Shown: positions 1 through 8,035 of the stretch, piece after piece
Layout: the number at the start of each line of letters is the position of its first letter
How positions within the stretch are numbered: position 1 is the first letter of the stretch
From: Bradyrhizobium sp. LHD-71
GTDB taxonomy: Bacteria > Pseudomonadota > Alphaproteobacteria > Rhizobiales > Xanthobacteraceae
Direction: 5' to 3'
DNA: 64,000 nucleotides
Assembly (NCBI RefSeq): GCF_031157255.1
Contig: NZ_JAVIFX010000016.1
Coordinates: 114,359 to 178,358 of the forward strand
Notes under the pieces: model-generated
Told to the model about the DNA's origin: nothing
Seen by the model: only the letters and a program-made list of their open reading frames with translations
The model's database searches: none
Program-made: the position numbers and the translations under genes

Positions 1-415
1 GTGGTTCTGCCAGTCCGATGAGAAGTCCTTCGGGGCCACGGATGTAGCAGAGCCGATACGAGTCCTCGTACTGAACGACTTCGCCGACGAGCTGCGCACC
101 TTGCTTGCGAAGTCTGGTGAGTGTTTCGTCGATGTCGCTCACTGTAAACATGGCGCGGAGATAGCCGAAGGCGTTCACCGGGGCGTTCCGGTGATCAGCG
201 GCTACAGACGGGGCGAGAAAACGCGAGAGCTCAAGGCGGCTATGGCCGTCGGGAGTGGCCATCATGGCGATCTCGACGCGCTGATTACCCAGGCCAGTAA
301 TGCGTCCGGCCCATTCTCCTTCAACCATGCCTCGCCCCTCAAGCGTCAGGCCAAGTTCGGTGAAGAAAGAGACCGCGTCATCGAGGGATTCCACCACGAT
401 GCCGACATTGTCCAT
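1..415 (-). CDS. VOC (glyoxalase/bleomycin-resistance fold) protein, C-terminus off the window
   Basis: The minus strand reads openly from an ATG at 415 to the window edge (138 codons, no stop). The translation begins MDNVGIVVESLDDAVSFF and continues with a stretch resembling 'TELGLTLEGR'. These are typical of the first beta-alpha-beta repeat of vicinal-oxygen-chelate proteins, and a later part reads 'RAMFTVSDIDETLTRLRKQG', which fits the second repeat. Such proteins are small metal-dependent lyases, isomerases, dioxygenases or resistance proteins; the substrate cannot be told. The ATG at 415 was chosen because the homologous core starts there; in-frame codons continue upstream without a good start. 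A pair of short palindromes lies about 70-100 bp upstream. Confidence 0.8.
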   Translation of the reverse strand, partial: MDNVGIVVESLDDAVSFFTELGLTLEGRGMVEGEWAGRITGLGNQRVEIAMMATPDGHSRLELSRFLAPSVAADHRNAPVNAFGYLRAMFTVSDIDETLTRLRKQGAQLVGEVVQYEDSYRLCYIRGPEGLLIGLAEP

Positions 416-479
416 TCGTAGTAATTTACTTTTGTCATGATCTCGGTCGTGTCCATGGTGATGGTGTAGTTGCCGAACG

Positions 480-519
480 GTAGCTACTACAGCGTAGAAC
501 GGTCGCCACTACAGTGTAG
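480..519. promoter_or_regulatory. Tandem short palindromes upstream of the VOC gene (possible repressor operator)
   Basis: CTACAGCGTAG (487-497) and CTACAGTGTAG (509-519) are near-identical imperfect palindromes, 22 bp apart from start to start, and GTAGCTAC (480-487) adjoins the first. Two helical turns of spacing and location upstream of the leftward VOC gene fit an operator for a TetR- or MarR-like dimer. No intact regulator gene is recognisable next to it, so the regulator would act from elsewhere or has decayed. The assignment is inference from symmetry only. Confidence 0.4.
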
Positions 520-1028
520 ACAGCCAATCCGACGCGGGCCGCATGCTGCGCTTCACGGGGCATGGAAAGAGTTCTACGCACTATGCGAGCACTTGTTCCA
601 GGAGCGAAGCAATGTCGCCCCGGTACCACACCATGTTCGTGATCCGAACCGCCAAAGATTTTTCGACCGAAGACCTTTACGGCTTCGTCGCATCAACGAG
701 AGCGCGAGGGTATTTTCGGAGATCCGCCGGGATCGCCGCTTCTGATGATTTGCGACCCTCGCCGCCGCCTGCCCGATAGCCAAGGCTGGTTAGTTCGGAG
801 TAACGGCCTGCCGGACTTTCGCGGCGAGTTCCTTGGCTGGGGTTTCGGTGTCGACTGTCAAGAGGAAACACTGTGCCCGCACAGGCCCTTTGGGTAGGAG
901 AAACAATCTTCGTCTTCGAAAGCACGCATACGCTGGTGACGTCCGTCGTTGTCACGGCCGGTCCGGGCGGACCGTTCAGAATTTCGAGTTTCCTCGTCAA
1001 GACAGTCGTCGATCGAGTGACAGAAGGA
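520..1028. other. No gene recognised
   Basis: About 0.5 kb between the putative operator and the flavin monooxygenase gene. Short open frames exist on both strands (for example 543-779 plus and 677-1117 minus) but none gives a recognisable family, a convincing ribosome-binding site or conserved-looking composition. It may be a decayed gene; I cannot support any product. Confidence 0.4.
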
Positions 1029-2333
1029 TCAAAATTCCAAGAGATTGTCGCGCAGGTGCTTGTGAGCGTAGGCCTTGCGCGTCGCGCCGCGGCGCTGCAG
1101 CTCCGGCACCAGGCCATCGCAAACCTCGATTACATAGCGACGATCGAAGTAGCTGTTGAAGATGAGGAAGCCGTCACCGCCGACCTCCTCCATGACCTCC
1201 TGCATCAGGCCGGCCACGTAGTCGGGGGTGCCGGTGTATTCGATCCCCGCCTTGCGCGCGTAGGTCTGCAGGATCGAGCGCGGTGTCTTGCCCAGCCACT
1301 TCGCCAGCGACGATTGGTGACCGTTGGTCGTCAAGGTCATCGGCAGCGGCTCGTCGAGGTCGAACTTCGAGAAATCGATGCCGGTCAGGCGCGACATTCC
1401 CGACAGATGCAGGTCGAGATGCTTCTCGGCCTCGATCTGCTCCATCTTCGCCCGCTCACGCGCTGCTTCCATGCTCACATCGATGATTGGGTGGGCGAGG
1501 AACAACACCTTGACATCGTCGGGATTACGGCCGAGCCCCACCGCCTGCTTGCGGACCTTGTCACGGTAGGCCTTCATCGACTCGATGCTGCCGCCTCCTT
1601 CGGTAATGATGGTGTCGGCCCAGGTCGACGCGAAGAGCTGACCGCGCGGCGAACCGCCAGCCTGGCAGATCGGCACGCGCCCCTGTGGCGAACGCGGCGC
1701 GTTGATGGGCCCGCGGCACTTGAAGTACTTGCCCTCGTGATGGATGGCATGGACCTTGTTGCCGTCGGCGAACATGGGTTTCTCGCGATCGAGCACGACC
1801 GCATCGGGTTCCCACGCCTCCCACAGCTTGGTTACGACCTCGCAGAACTCGTCGGCGACGTCGTAACGTTCGTCGTGCGGACGGTGTTTCTCATGGCCGT
1901 AGTTCTGCGCCGCACCGTCATTGCTGCCGGTGACACAGTTCCAGCCGATGCGTCCCTCCGTCGTGTGGTCGAGCGAGTTCACCAGTCGCGCCAGCAGGTA
2001 GGGCGGATACTCCGACACCGACAGAGTCGGCACGATGCCGACCGTCTTCGTCGCCGCGGCGAGATACGGAACCAGCACCGCCGGATCGAGCTTGGGTGCG
2101 CTCGCGGCGTATTGGAGATAGGCGTTGTGCGATCCCTGGTAGGTGTAGGGGACGTTCGAAGAATCCTCGATGATCATGTAATCGAAGCACGCGCGATCCA
2201 TGCCCTTAGCGAGGTCGACGAAGATGTCCGGCATCATCCAGCGATTGAGATCGCTGCCGGGAAATTCGCTGCGCCAGCTCTTGGGGCCATAGCCCTGGGA
2301 CAGGAACCAAGCGAGATGGAACGGCTTCTTCAT
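1029..2333 (-). CDS. Flavin-dependent monooxygenase, NtaA/SnaA/DszA (LLM class) family
   Basis: A 434-residue protein with the bacterial-luciferase-like TIM barrel of two-component FMNH2-dependent monooxygenases. Diagnostic stretches are the N-terminal 'AWFLSQGYGPKSWR', the central 'TEGRIGWNCVTGSNDGAAQNYG' region (roughly residues 126-147), and the 'RVPICQAGGSPRGQLFAST' strand near residue 220. Length matches the NtaA/DszA group (about 430-450). Members need a separate flavin reductase, and none is in this window. The start overlaps the GntR stop by 4 bp (ATGA), so it is the last gene of the leftward peptide-transporter operon. An oxidative attack on an imported N-, S- or amide-containing compound is a reasonable inference; the substrate is unknown. 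Confidence 0.88.
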   Translation of the reverse strand: MKKPFHLAWFLSQGYGPKSWRSEFPGSDLNRWMMPDIFVDLAKGMDRACFDYMIIEDSSNVPYTYQGSHNAYLQYAASAPKLDPAVLVPYLAAATKTVGIVPTLSVSEYPPYLLARLVNSLDHTTEGRIGWNCVTGSNDGAAQNYGHEKHRPHDERYDVADEFCEVVTKLWEAWEPDAVVLDREKPMFADGNKVHAIHHEGKYFKCRGPINAPRSPQGRVPICQAGGSPRGQLFASTWADTIITEGGGSIESMKAYRDKVRKQAVGLGRNPDDVKVLFLAHPIIDVSMEAARERAKMEQIEAEKHLDLHLSGMSRLTGIDFSKFDLDEPLPMTLTTNGHQSSLAKWLGKTPRSILQTYARKAGIEYTGTPDYVAGLMQEVMEEVGGDGFLIFNSYFDRRYVIEVCDGLVPELQRRGATRKAYAHKHLRDNLLEF

Positions 2334-3148
2334 GATCGGGACCTCGTCTTACTCTGAGTGATGATCGGCGTGGCGGCGCGCGCCGACATGGGACGCGCCA
2401 GTTCCATCTGCTGGCGCTGGCGGAAGAGCTCTATCCTGTGGACGTAGCGGTCGGATCGGACGTACAGATCCGAGTAATAGATCGGGGCGCCGTGGATATC
2501 GAAGTAGGTACGCTGCAGGAGCAGCAGCGGCGCGCCGATCTCGACCTGCAGATGTCGGGCAACCTCCGCATCTGCGGCGACGGCCAAGGATGCCTGCCGC
2601 ACGCGGAAGGCCTGCACGCCGCTATACTTCTCGATCAGCGGGATGACATGCGCCGAATGAATCTGCTCGGACATGTCCGACGGCAAGCGCGACGCCAGCG
2701 CCTGCGGCAAATGCGCGGCGCAGAAGGCTATCGGCCCTGTCGGCCGCACGCGGCTCCAGGAGATACGCATCAACCGCTCGCTGGACGCCACCTGCAGCAA
2801 CGCTGCTACGCGCGCATCGGCATGCGGCGCCAGATGCTCGATGGCATGCAGTTCGAAGCGAGCATCCGGATCGTCGATCTTCAGATCCTCGAGCGCGCGC
2901 GCGCTCCAGTCCGGGCTGACGGGATCGCTCTCGAGTACGAAGGTTCCACGGCCGGGAAAACGCTGCACCAGCTTGTCGGCGACGAGCAGCTCGACGGCCG
3001 TGCGCGCCGTGTGGCGGCTGACGCCGAATTCGGCCATCAGCTCGCTGTCGGTCGGCAATTGCGAGCCGAGCTTGAACGCGCCCGATGCGATGCGCTCGGT
3101 CAGCACCTGATAGATCCTGTAGTAGGCAGGAACCCGGCCGCGTTGCAT
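2330..3148 (-). CDS. GntR-family regulator, HutC subfamily (UTRA effector domain)
   Basis: The 272-residue protein starts at ATG 3148 behind a GGTGAGG ribosome-binding site; a longer in-frame start at 3244 would run into the permease gene and is less likely. Residues about 8-75 form the winged helix ('SQLPTDSELMAEFGVSRHTA' is the recognition region, then 'RFPGRGTFV' for the wing). The rest is a UTRA ligand domain, ending in the typical 'IYYSDLYVRSDRYV' motif. It sits inside the operon between the permeases and the monooxygenase, so it probably controls this operon in response to the imported solute or a product. A candidate site is the small inverted repeat at 7959-7973 in the divergent promoter region. 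Confidence 0.9.
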   Translation of the reverse strand: MQRGRVPAYYRIYQVLTERIASGAFKLGSQLPTDSELMAEFGVSRHTARTAVELLVADKLVQRFPGRGTFVLESDPVSPDWSARALEDLKIDDPDARFELHAIEHLAPHADARVAALLQVASSERLMRISWSRVRPTGPIAFCAAHLPQALASRLPSDMSEQIHSAHVIPLIEKYSGVQAFRVRQASLAVAADAEVARHLQVEIGAPLLLLQRTYFDIHGAPIYYSDLYVRSDRYVHRIELFRQRQQMELARPMSARAATPIITQSKTRSRS

Positions 3149-3170
3149 TTCCTCACCCTTTTCTTTTTTC

Positions 3171-4013
3171 TCATCGCCGATCCACTCGTCGCGGATCGAG
3201 CGTCTCCCGCAGGCCATTGCCCAGCAGGTTGATTCCCAGCACAAGCAGAACTATGGCGATTCCGGCCAGATTGGCGATCCACGGCGCCACCAGCAGACGG
3301 TCGCGGCCCTCGGCGAGGATGTTGCCCCAAGTCGCCGTCGGCGGCGGCAGGCCAAGGCCAAGGAAGCTGAGCGCGGTCTCCTGGAGGACGAGTTGGCCGA
3401 CCTGCAAGGTCGCGATCACGGTTAGCACGGGCGACATCTGCGGCAGGATGTGCCGCCACATGACGTAGCGGTCGCCCGCACCCGATGCGACCGCAGCCTC
3501 GACGAAAGGCCGCTCTCGCAACGACCGCGTCAGGTTGAAGGCGACGCGCGTGTAGCTTTCCCAACCGGCGAAGCCCAGCACCAGGATCAAGACCGTGACG
3601 CTGCCGCCGAAGACGGCGACGACCACGATGGCCAGCAGGATCTCCGGTATCGCCTGATAGCCATCGGCAAAGCGCATGATGACCTGCTCGACGCGACCGC
3701 CGCCATAACCGGCGACCAGACCGAGCGTGGTGCCGAAGGTCAGAGCCACCATCATCGCCAGCAGGCCGACGACGATCGACAGGCGCGAGCCGTAGACCAG
3801 GCGTGACAGCAGATCACGGCCCAAATTGTCCGTGCCCAGCGGATAGGTCCAGCTCCCGCGGTCGTCCCACACGGGCGGCTTCAGGCGTAGCATCAGGTTC
3901 TGCAAATACGGATCGTGTGGCGCAAGCAATGGCGCGAAAATCGCCGTCAGGCACATCCCCACCACCAGCACGACGCCAATCTGAATCTTCAGTCGCGGAC
4001 CAAACCACTTCAT
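3171..4013 (-). CDS. ABC transporter permease, DppC/OppC type
   Basis: A 280-residue inner-membrane protein of the peptide/nickel transporter permease family. It has an N-terminal membrane segment ('IGVVLVVGMCLTAIFAPLLA'), the typical 'HPLGTDNLGRDLLSRLVYG'-like block (here YPLGTDNLGRDLLSRLVYG, near residue 58-76), and the cytoplasmic EAA loop 'EAAVASGAGDRYVMWRHILP'. Length and motif order match DppC. It follows the DppB-type gene with only 4 bp between them and pairs with it to form the channel. The ATPases that would energise it are encoded divergently at 8036-9975. Confidence 0.93.
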   Translation of the reverse strand: MKWFGPRLKIQIGVVLVVGMCLTAIFAPLLAPHDPYLQNLMLRLKPPVWDDRGSWTYPLGTDNLGRDLLSRLVYGSRLSIVVGLLAMMVALTFGTTLGLVAGYGGGRVEQVIMRFADGYQAIPEILLAIVVVAVFGGSVTVLILVLGFAGWESYTRVAFNLTRSLRERPFVEAAVASGAGDRYVMWRHILPQMSPVLTVIATLQVGQLVLQETALSFLGLGLPPPTATWGNILAEGRDRLLVAPWIANLAGIAIVLLVLGINLLGNGLRETLDPRRVDRR

Positions 4014-4017
4014 CTCA

Positions 4018-4932
4018 TCACCGTAGCCTGATGCGCGGATCGATCGCCGCCTGCACCAGGTCGACGACCAGGTTGGCGAGCACGATGGTCAGCGCGACAA
4101 TGAAAACGGCGGCAACCACGATCGGCACATCGCGCTGGAAGATAGCGCTCACCATCAGGCGACCGACACCTGGCCAGGCGAAGATCGATTCGGTGACGAC
4201 GGCGCCGCCCATCAAACGACCAAGCTGCAAACCGATCAGGCTGACCACCGGGTTGATGGCGTTGGGCAGGATGTGTAGCCACAACGCTCGCGCCGGCCCC
4301 GCGCCACGGGCGCGTGCCGTGACGACGAACTGCTCACGCGCCACCTCCAGCACGCTGACACGCATCACCAGGATGAAATTGGGCACCAGGAACGTGGCGA
4401 GCGTGATGACCGGCAATACCATGTGCTCCCAGCCGCCCTTGCCTGACGTCGGCAGCCATTGCAGTTCCAGCGCGAACAGCTGGATCAGCAGGATGCCGAG
4501 CCAGAAACTGGGCATCGATTGTCCGGCGACGGCCAGCACCGAGATCACGAAATCCGGCACCCTGTCCTTCCACACTGCGCTGGCGACGCCGCCCAGAACA
4601 CCCAGCACCACGGCGACGAGCAGGCCCAGCGCGAGCAACTGCAGCGTCGAGCCCAGCCGCTCGCGCACGACTTCCATTGCCCGTCGCTTGAACTGGATCG
4701 AGGTGCCGAAGTCGCCGCGAACCAGATCGAGCAGGAAGTAGCCGAACTGCACCGGTACCGGTTCGTCGAGATGCAGATCGGCGCGCAGCACTGCCTCCTG
4801 CTCCGGCGTTGCATCGAGTCCCAGGTAGATCGCCACCGGATCGCCCGTCAGCCGCAGCACGACGAAAACGAACCCGATCACAAAGATCAACGGGACTGGC
4901 AGCAGCATCAGTCGCCGCAGGAGGTAGCGCAT
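4018..4932 (-). CDS. ABC transporter permease, DppB/OppB type
   Basis: A 304-residue membrane protein beginning 'MRYLLRRLMLLPVPLIFVIG', the standard DppB N-terminal helix, followed by the periplasmic 'GDPVAIYLGLDATPEQ' loop, the 'VRGDFGTSIQFKRRAMEVV' block and the EAA loop 'TARARGAGPARALWLHILPN'. All are at expected positions for the family. It lies 11 bp downstream of the substrate-binding protein gene and 4 bp before the DppC-type gene, so the three are co-transcribed. It forms a heterodimeric translocation pore for peptides or similar solutes. Confidence 0.93.
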   Translation of the reverse strand: MRYLLRRLMLLPVPLIFVIGFVFVVLRLTGDPVAIYLGLDATPEQEAVLRADLHLDEPVPVQFGYFLLDLVRGDFGTSIQFKRRAMEVVRERLGSTLQLLALGLLVAVVLGVLGGVASAVWKDRVPDFVISVLAVAGQSMPSFWLGILLIQLFALELQWLPTSGKGGWEHMVLPVITLATFLVPNFILVMRVSVLEVAREQFVVTARARGAGPARALWLHILPNAINPVVSLIGLQLGRLMGGAVVTESIFAWPGVGRLMVSAIFQRDVPIVVAAVFIVALTIVLANLVVDLVQAAIDPRIRLR

Positions 4933-4943
4933 GGTCGAATTGC

Positions 4944-6449
4944 CTACTTCACGCTCACCTTGTGCAGGCGCAGTAGCGAGTCGCGCGACGGCATCCAGCC
5001 GGTTACCCTGTCCGAACGACCCGAGATGCGTGGCAGACCGGCGAGGAAGATCGACGGCACCTCGTCGTGCATGATCTCCATCATGCGATTGTAGGCACGC
5101 AGGCGGGCGGCCTCGTCCATGGTCGAGCGTGCTTCCTGCCAGAGTTTGTCGAACTCGGCGTTAGTCCAGTAGTTGCGCTTGCTCGCCTCGGTGTACCAGA
5201 CGGTATTGAAATCGGCGTCGCCGACGCTGAACCAGCCAACCTGATACATCGGACCCTGATCGCGGCTGCGGTCGAGCTGGGACCACACACCGCCCTCGAC
5301 GACATTGACCGAGGTCTTCACGCCGACCTGGCTCATCATGCCGGCGACGGCGTTGGCGATGTCGACATCGGAGAGATAGCGGCCGGACAGCGTGTTGATT
5401 TTGTTTTCGAAACCCTTGGGGAAACCTGCTTCGGCGAGCATCGCCTTGGCCGTCGTCGGGTCGTAGGGGCGCGACTTGATGTTCGGGTTGTAACCGAACG
5501 TGCCCTTGGTCACGAGCTGACCATCCAGCACCGAGCCATAGCCGCCTAGCATCTGCTTCACGAGCGCCTGCTTGTCGATCGCGTAGTCGATCGCGCGGCG
5601 AACGCGTACATCGTTGAACGGCGGCTTGCGCGTATCGAAGGTGTGCACGAGGCTCACCGACGATTCGACGGCGTCGATCTTGAGATTCTTGCGCCGCTCG
5701 ACCGACGGCAGCAGGTCGACGGGAATCTCCTCGACGATGTCGGTCTCGCCCGCCACCAGCGAGGCCACCCGTGTCGCGCCCTCAGGAATGGCGCGGATGC
5801 GCAGCTTCTTCATCACCGGCGCGCCGCCCCAGTAGTTCTCGTTGGCGGCCAGGTCATAGTGATCGCCGGCGACCCATTCGACATACTTCCACGGGCCGGT
5901 GCCCATCGGCTTCTTGTGCGCCTCAACCTGGCCGACCTTCTCGGTGTGCGCCTTCGACTCGATGGGGATGTCGGCGAGGCCGCGCAGCAACAGCGGCGCC
6001 GGCGTCGATGTCTTGATGTCGACCGTCATCTCGTCGACGATTTCAGTGCTGACCACACCGGCGATGCGCGTCTTGCGCGCGTAGACCTGCTTGGGATCGA
6101 TGACGTAGTCGATCGTGAACTTCACGTCCGCGGCGGTGAACGGCGTGCCGTCATGCCACTTCACGCCCTTTCGCAGATGAAAGCGCCAATGCGTCGGGCT
6201 CAACGCCTCCCAGCGCTCGGCGAGCGCCGGTACGAGCTTGTCCTCGTCATCGCGCGCGACTAGCGGCTCCCAGGTCTGGTAGCAGAGGCTCAACGTGATG
6301 TAGGCGCCGCCCGTCGGCGCGATGGAGTCGGTGAAGAGCGATGCACCCACCACCAGCGTATCCTTGTCCTGTCGGGCATGCGCAGACGACGCGCCCACCC
6401 CGACAGCCAACGCTGCCGCAAACACGGTTCTCATCACTCCAAGCATCAC
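4944..6449 (-). CDS. ABC transporter periplasmic substrate-binding protein, family 5 (peptide/nickel type)
   Basis: 501 residues with a signal peptide ('MRTVFAAALAVGVGASSAHA', cleavage after AHA). The family-5 signature region follows: 'LVPALAERWEALSPTHWRFHLRKGVKWHDGTPFTAADV' spans roughly residues 68-105, and the 'GTGPWKYVEW' and 'RRAIDYAIDKQALV' blocks lie in the expected order. Such proteins bind di- and oligopeptides, opines, glutathione, nickel chelates or other solutes; the sequence does not decide which. It is flanked upstream by two DUF1028 genes and downstream by its permeases, all on the same strand. Confidence 0.93.
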   Translation of the reverse strand: MMLGVMRTVFAAALAVGVGASSAHARQDKDTLVVGASLFTDSIAPTGGAYITLSLCYQTWEPLVARDDEDKLVPALAERWEALSPTHWRFHLRKGVKWHDGTPFTAADVKFTIDYVIDPKQVYARKTRIAGVVSTEIVDEMTVDIKTSTPAPLLLRGLADIPIESKAHTEKVGQVEAHKKPMGTGPWKYVEWVAGDHYDLAANENYWGGAPVMKKLRIRAIPEGATRVASLVAGETDIVEEIPVDLLPSVERRKNLKIDAVESSVSLVHTFDTRKPPFNDVRVRRAIDYAIDKQALVKQMLGGYGSVLDGQLVTKGTFGYNPNIKSRPYDPTTAKAMLAEAGFPKGFENKINTLSGRYLSDVDIANAVAGMMSQVGVKTSVNVVEGGVWSQLDRSRDQGPMYQVGWFSVGDADFNTVWYTEASKRNYWTNAEFDKLWQEARSTMDEAARLRAYNRMMEIMHDEVPSIFLAGLPRISGRSDRVTGWMPSRDSLLRLHKVSVK

Positions 6450-6497
6450 GACCTCCAGTCTGACAACACCTCGTTTTGTTTCCTCTGCCTTGCTGAT

Positions 6498-7178
6498 TTA
6501 TTTGCGCTGTTGGTCGCGCCAGCGATCGTCTCGCGGCAGGCGCGGGTTGTAGGGTCGCTCGCTGTAGTACGGCAACAGCGGCCGGAACCATTCGAAGATC
6601 CGGCGCAATTCGCCGATCGGTTCATCGTGTACGTCGACACGCAGATCGATGTAGGCGAACGGCTCGTCGCCATAGACCAGGATCGACGAGGAGAAGTGCC
6701 CATCGACCTGGCCGCCGGCCCGTCCGCCCGCTTCGACAGCGCGCACTAGACGTTCCTCGAGAAGCTCCGCTCCGGTCGAATGCATGGATTGTGCCATCGC
6801 TTCGGTCACCTGCGGACCGACGATGCCGTTGCCCATCACCAGCCAGCCCTGGCCGATGATGTGACCAGCGTAGGCGCCGTTCTCGCCGCCCGTCATGGCA
6901 GCGGCATTGCCCCAGGCATCGACAACGCCGATCTGACGCAACGGCGCATTCGGATCACTGCTCTCCAGCTGCTGGATGATCTTGCCGGCGTGATAGCCGA
7001 GCCCCATCAGCTTCGTGCACAGCAGGGTCAGGCGCGGATCAGCGATCGCCTGCACCGACGCCGCTGCCATGCGCGGAATCACGACGGGACAGCGATTGCC
7101 CACCGCCGGCGCATGCGTCGCCATGGCGACCCCGAGCATCTTGGTCCGCGGGCAGCGGCCGACAACAGTAAAGGTCAC
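6498..7178 (-). CDS. DUF1028 family protein (Ntn-hydrolase-like), paralogue A
   Basis: 226 residues from a GTG start at 7178, preceded by GGGAGG and overlapping the upstream gene's stop by 4 bp. The translation begins M-T-F-T-V-V-G-R-C-P, the family's N-terminal strand, and contains 'VQAIADPRLTLLCTKLMGLG', 'VVDAWGNAAAMTGGENGAYAG' and 'GQGWLVMGNGIVG', all DUF1028 hallmarks. The family is assigned to the Ntn-hydrolase fold, in which an N-terminal Thr/Ser/Cys is the nucleophile. Removal of Met would expose Thr2 here (inference). Its place just before a peptide-type binding protein suggests a hydrolase acting on the imported solute. It resembles paralogue B, with about the same length of core. 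Confidence 0.85.
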   Translation of the reverse strand: MTFTVVGRCPRTKMLGVAMATHAPAVGNRCPVVIPRMAAASVQAIADPRLTLLCTKLMGLGYHAGKIIQQLESSDPNAPLRQIGVVDAWGNAAAMTGGENGAYAGHIIGQGWLVMGNGIVGPQVTEAMAQSMHSTGAELLEERLVRAVEAGGRAGGQVDGHFSSSILVYGDEPFAYIDLRVDVHDEPIGELRRIFEWFRPLLPYYSERPYNPRLPRDDRWRDQQRK

Positions 7179-7915
7179 GACTTGCCTCCCTTCACGCACG
7201 CCCGCGCCTCGACCCAATCCTCAACGACGCCCAACGCCGCGGGCTGCCACGGGCGCGTTTCGTAGTATTCGATCTGCGGCCGGTAGAGATCGAACACGCG
7301 GCGCAGTTCGCCGATCGGCTCGACATGCTCGTCGACGCGCAGGTCGACCAGCGGATACTCATGCTGCCGGTAGACCATGAGCGCGGCGGAGTGCTGGCCG
7401 CCATGCTGGCCGCCCGCGTCGCGCCCTGCCTCGAGCGCCGACATCAAGCGGGCCTCAAGATCGTCGCCCTTCATGGCGCGGAACGTGTTGGCCATCGCCG
7501 AGGCCGTGCGTTCGGAAATCAGGCCATTGCCCATCGCCACCATGCCCGGCTCGCAGAAATGACCGGACCAATCGTGGTTCTCGCCACCGGTGCGGGCGAC
7601 GGCATTGCCGTCACGGTCGATCACAGAGATCTGGCGATAATCGATATGCGGATCACTGGCGGCGATCTCGGCCATCGTCTTGGACGCCGAGAAACCGAGG
7701 TCCAGCAGGCGGATGCCCAGCGGGCCCAGTCTCGGATCGGTAACCGCCATTGTCACGACGACACCGACACCGGGTCTCACGAACGGGCAGCGTGAGCCGA
7801 CGCCTATCGGCCTGGTGGAGATCGCCACGCCGAATTTTCCGGTCTCCGGGCAACGCGCCGAAATCGCGAAGGTCGAGAACTCCTCGCCGAGTGGACCCAA
7901 TCTTGGCCCCAACAT
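7175..7915 (-). CDS. DUF1028 family protein (Ntn-hydrolase-like), paralogue B with N-terminal extension
   Basis: 246 residues from ATG 7915, which has a strong AGAGGGGAAAG site; longer in-frame starts lack one. The core aligns with paralogue A: 'TFAISARCPETGKFGVAIST', 'AVTDPRLGPLGIRLLDLGFS', 'VIDRDGNAVARTGGENHDWSG' and 'GMVAMGNGLISERTAS'. The Thr that aligns with Thr2 of paralogue A is residue 15 here, behind a 14-residue prefix (MLGPRLGPLGEEFS). If this protein is an active Ntn hydrolase it would need self-cleavage before Thr15, or it may be an inactive partner. It is the first gene of the leftward operon, and its stop overlaps the next start. Confidence 0.85.
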   Translation of the reverse strand: MLGPRLGPLGEEFSTFAISARCPETGKFGVAISTRPIGVGSRCPFVRPGVGVVVTMAVTDPRLGPLGIRLLDLGFSASKTMAEIAASDPHIDYRQISVIDRDGNAVARTGGENHDWSGHFCEPGMVAMGNGLISERTASAMANTFRAMKGDDLEARLMSALEAGRDAGGQHGGQHSAALMVYRQHEYPLVDLRVDEHVEPIGELRRVFDLYRPQIEYYETRPWQPAALGVVEDWVEARACVKGGKS

Positions 7916-7958
7916 TGCTTTCCCCTCTTTGGCAGCTTGCGCGAACCATAGGCCGGAT

Positions 7959-7973
7959 ATTGTATGTCTCAAT
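7959..7973. promoter_or_regulatory. Small inverted repeat in the divergent dpp promoter region (candidate GntR operator)
   Basis: ATTGTATGTCTCAAT has perfect ATTG/CAAT arms around a 7-base centre and lies in the 120-bp gap between the leftward DUF1028/dpp operon and the rightward ATPase operon. HutC-type GntR proteins bind short, AT-rich inverted repeats of this size, and the operon encodes one. The site could control both directions, but the arms are short and chance occurrence is possible. Confidence 0.3.
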
Positions 7974-8035
7974 GCCTAAATGTCCGGTCATTATGATTAT
8001 TCTGCAGGCAAATCCGTAACCGGAGTTTTTGCTTC

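Noticed and set aside
677..1117. A 146-codon minus-strand frame upstream of the flavin monooxygenase
   Set aside because: It overlaps the monooxygenase's C-terminus in another frame and has no recognisable family.
873..2357. A 494-codon open frame on the plus strand opposite the flavin monooxygenase
   Set aside because: It lies entirely opposite a clear NtaA/DszA-family gene; composition is arginine-, histidine- and leucine-rich as in GC-rich shadow frames, and no family is recognisable.
3803..4741. A 312-codon Ser/Thr-rich plus-strand frame over the two permease genes
   Set aside because: Antisense to two transmembrane genes, whose hydrophobic codons give Ser/Thr/Arg-rich shadows; no support.
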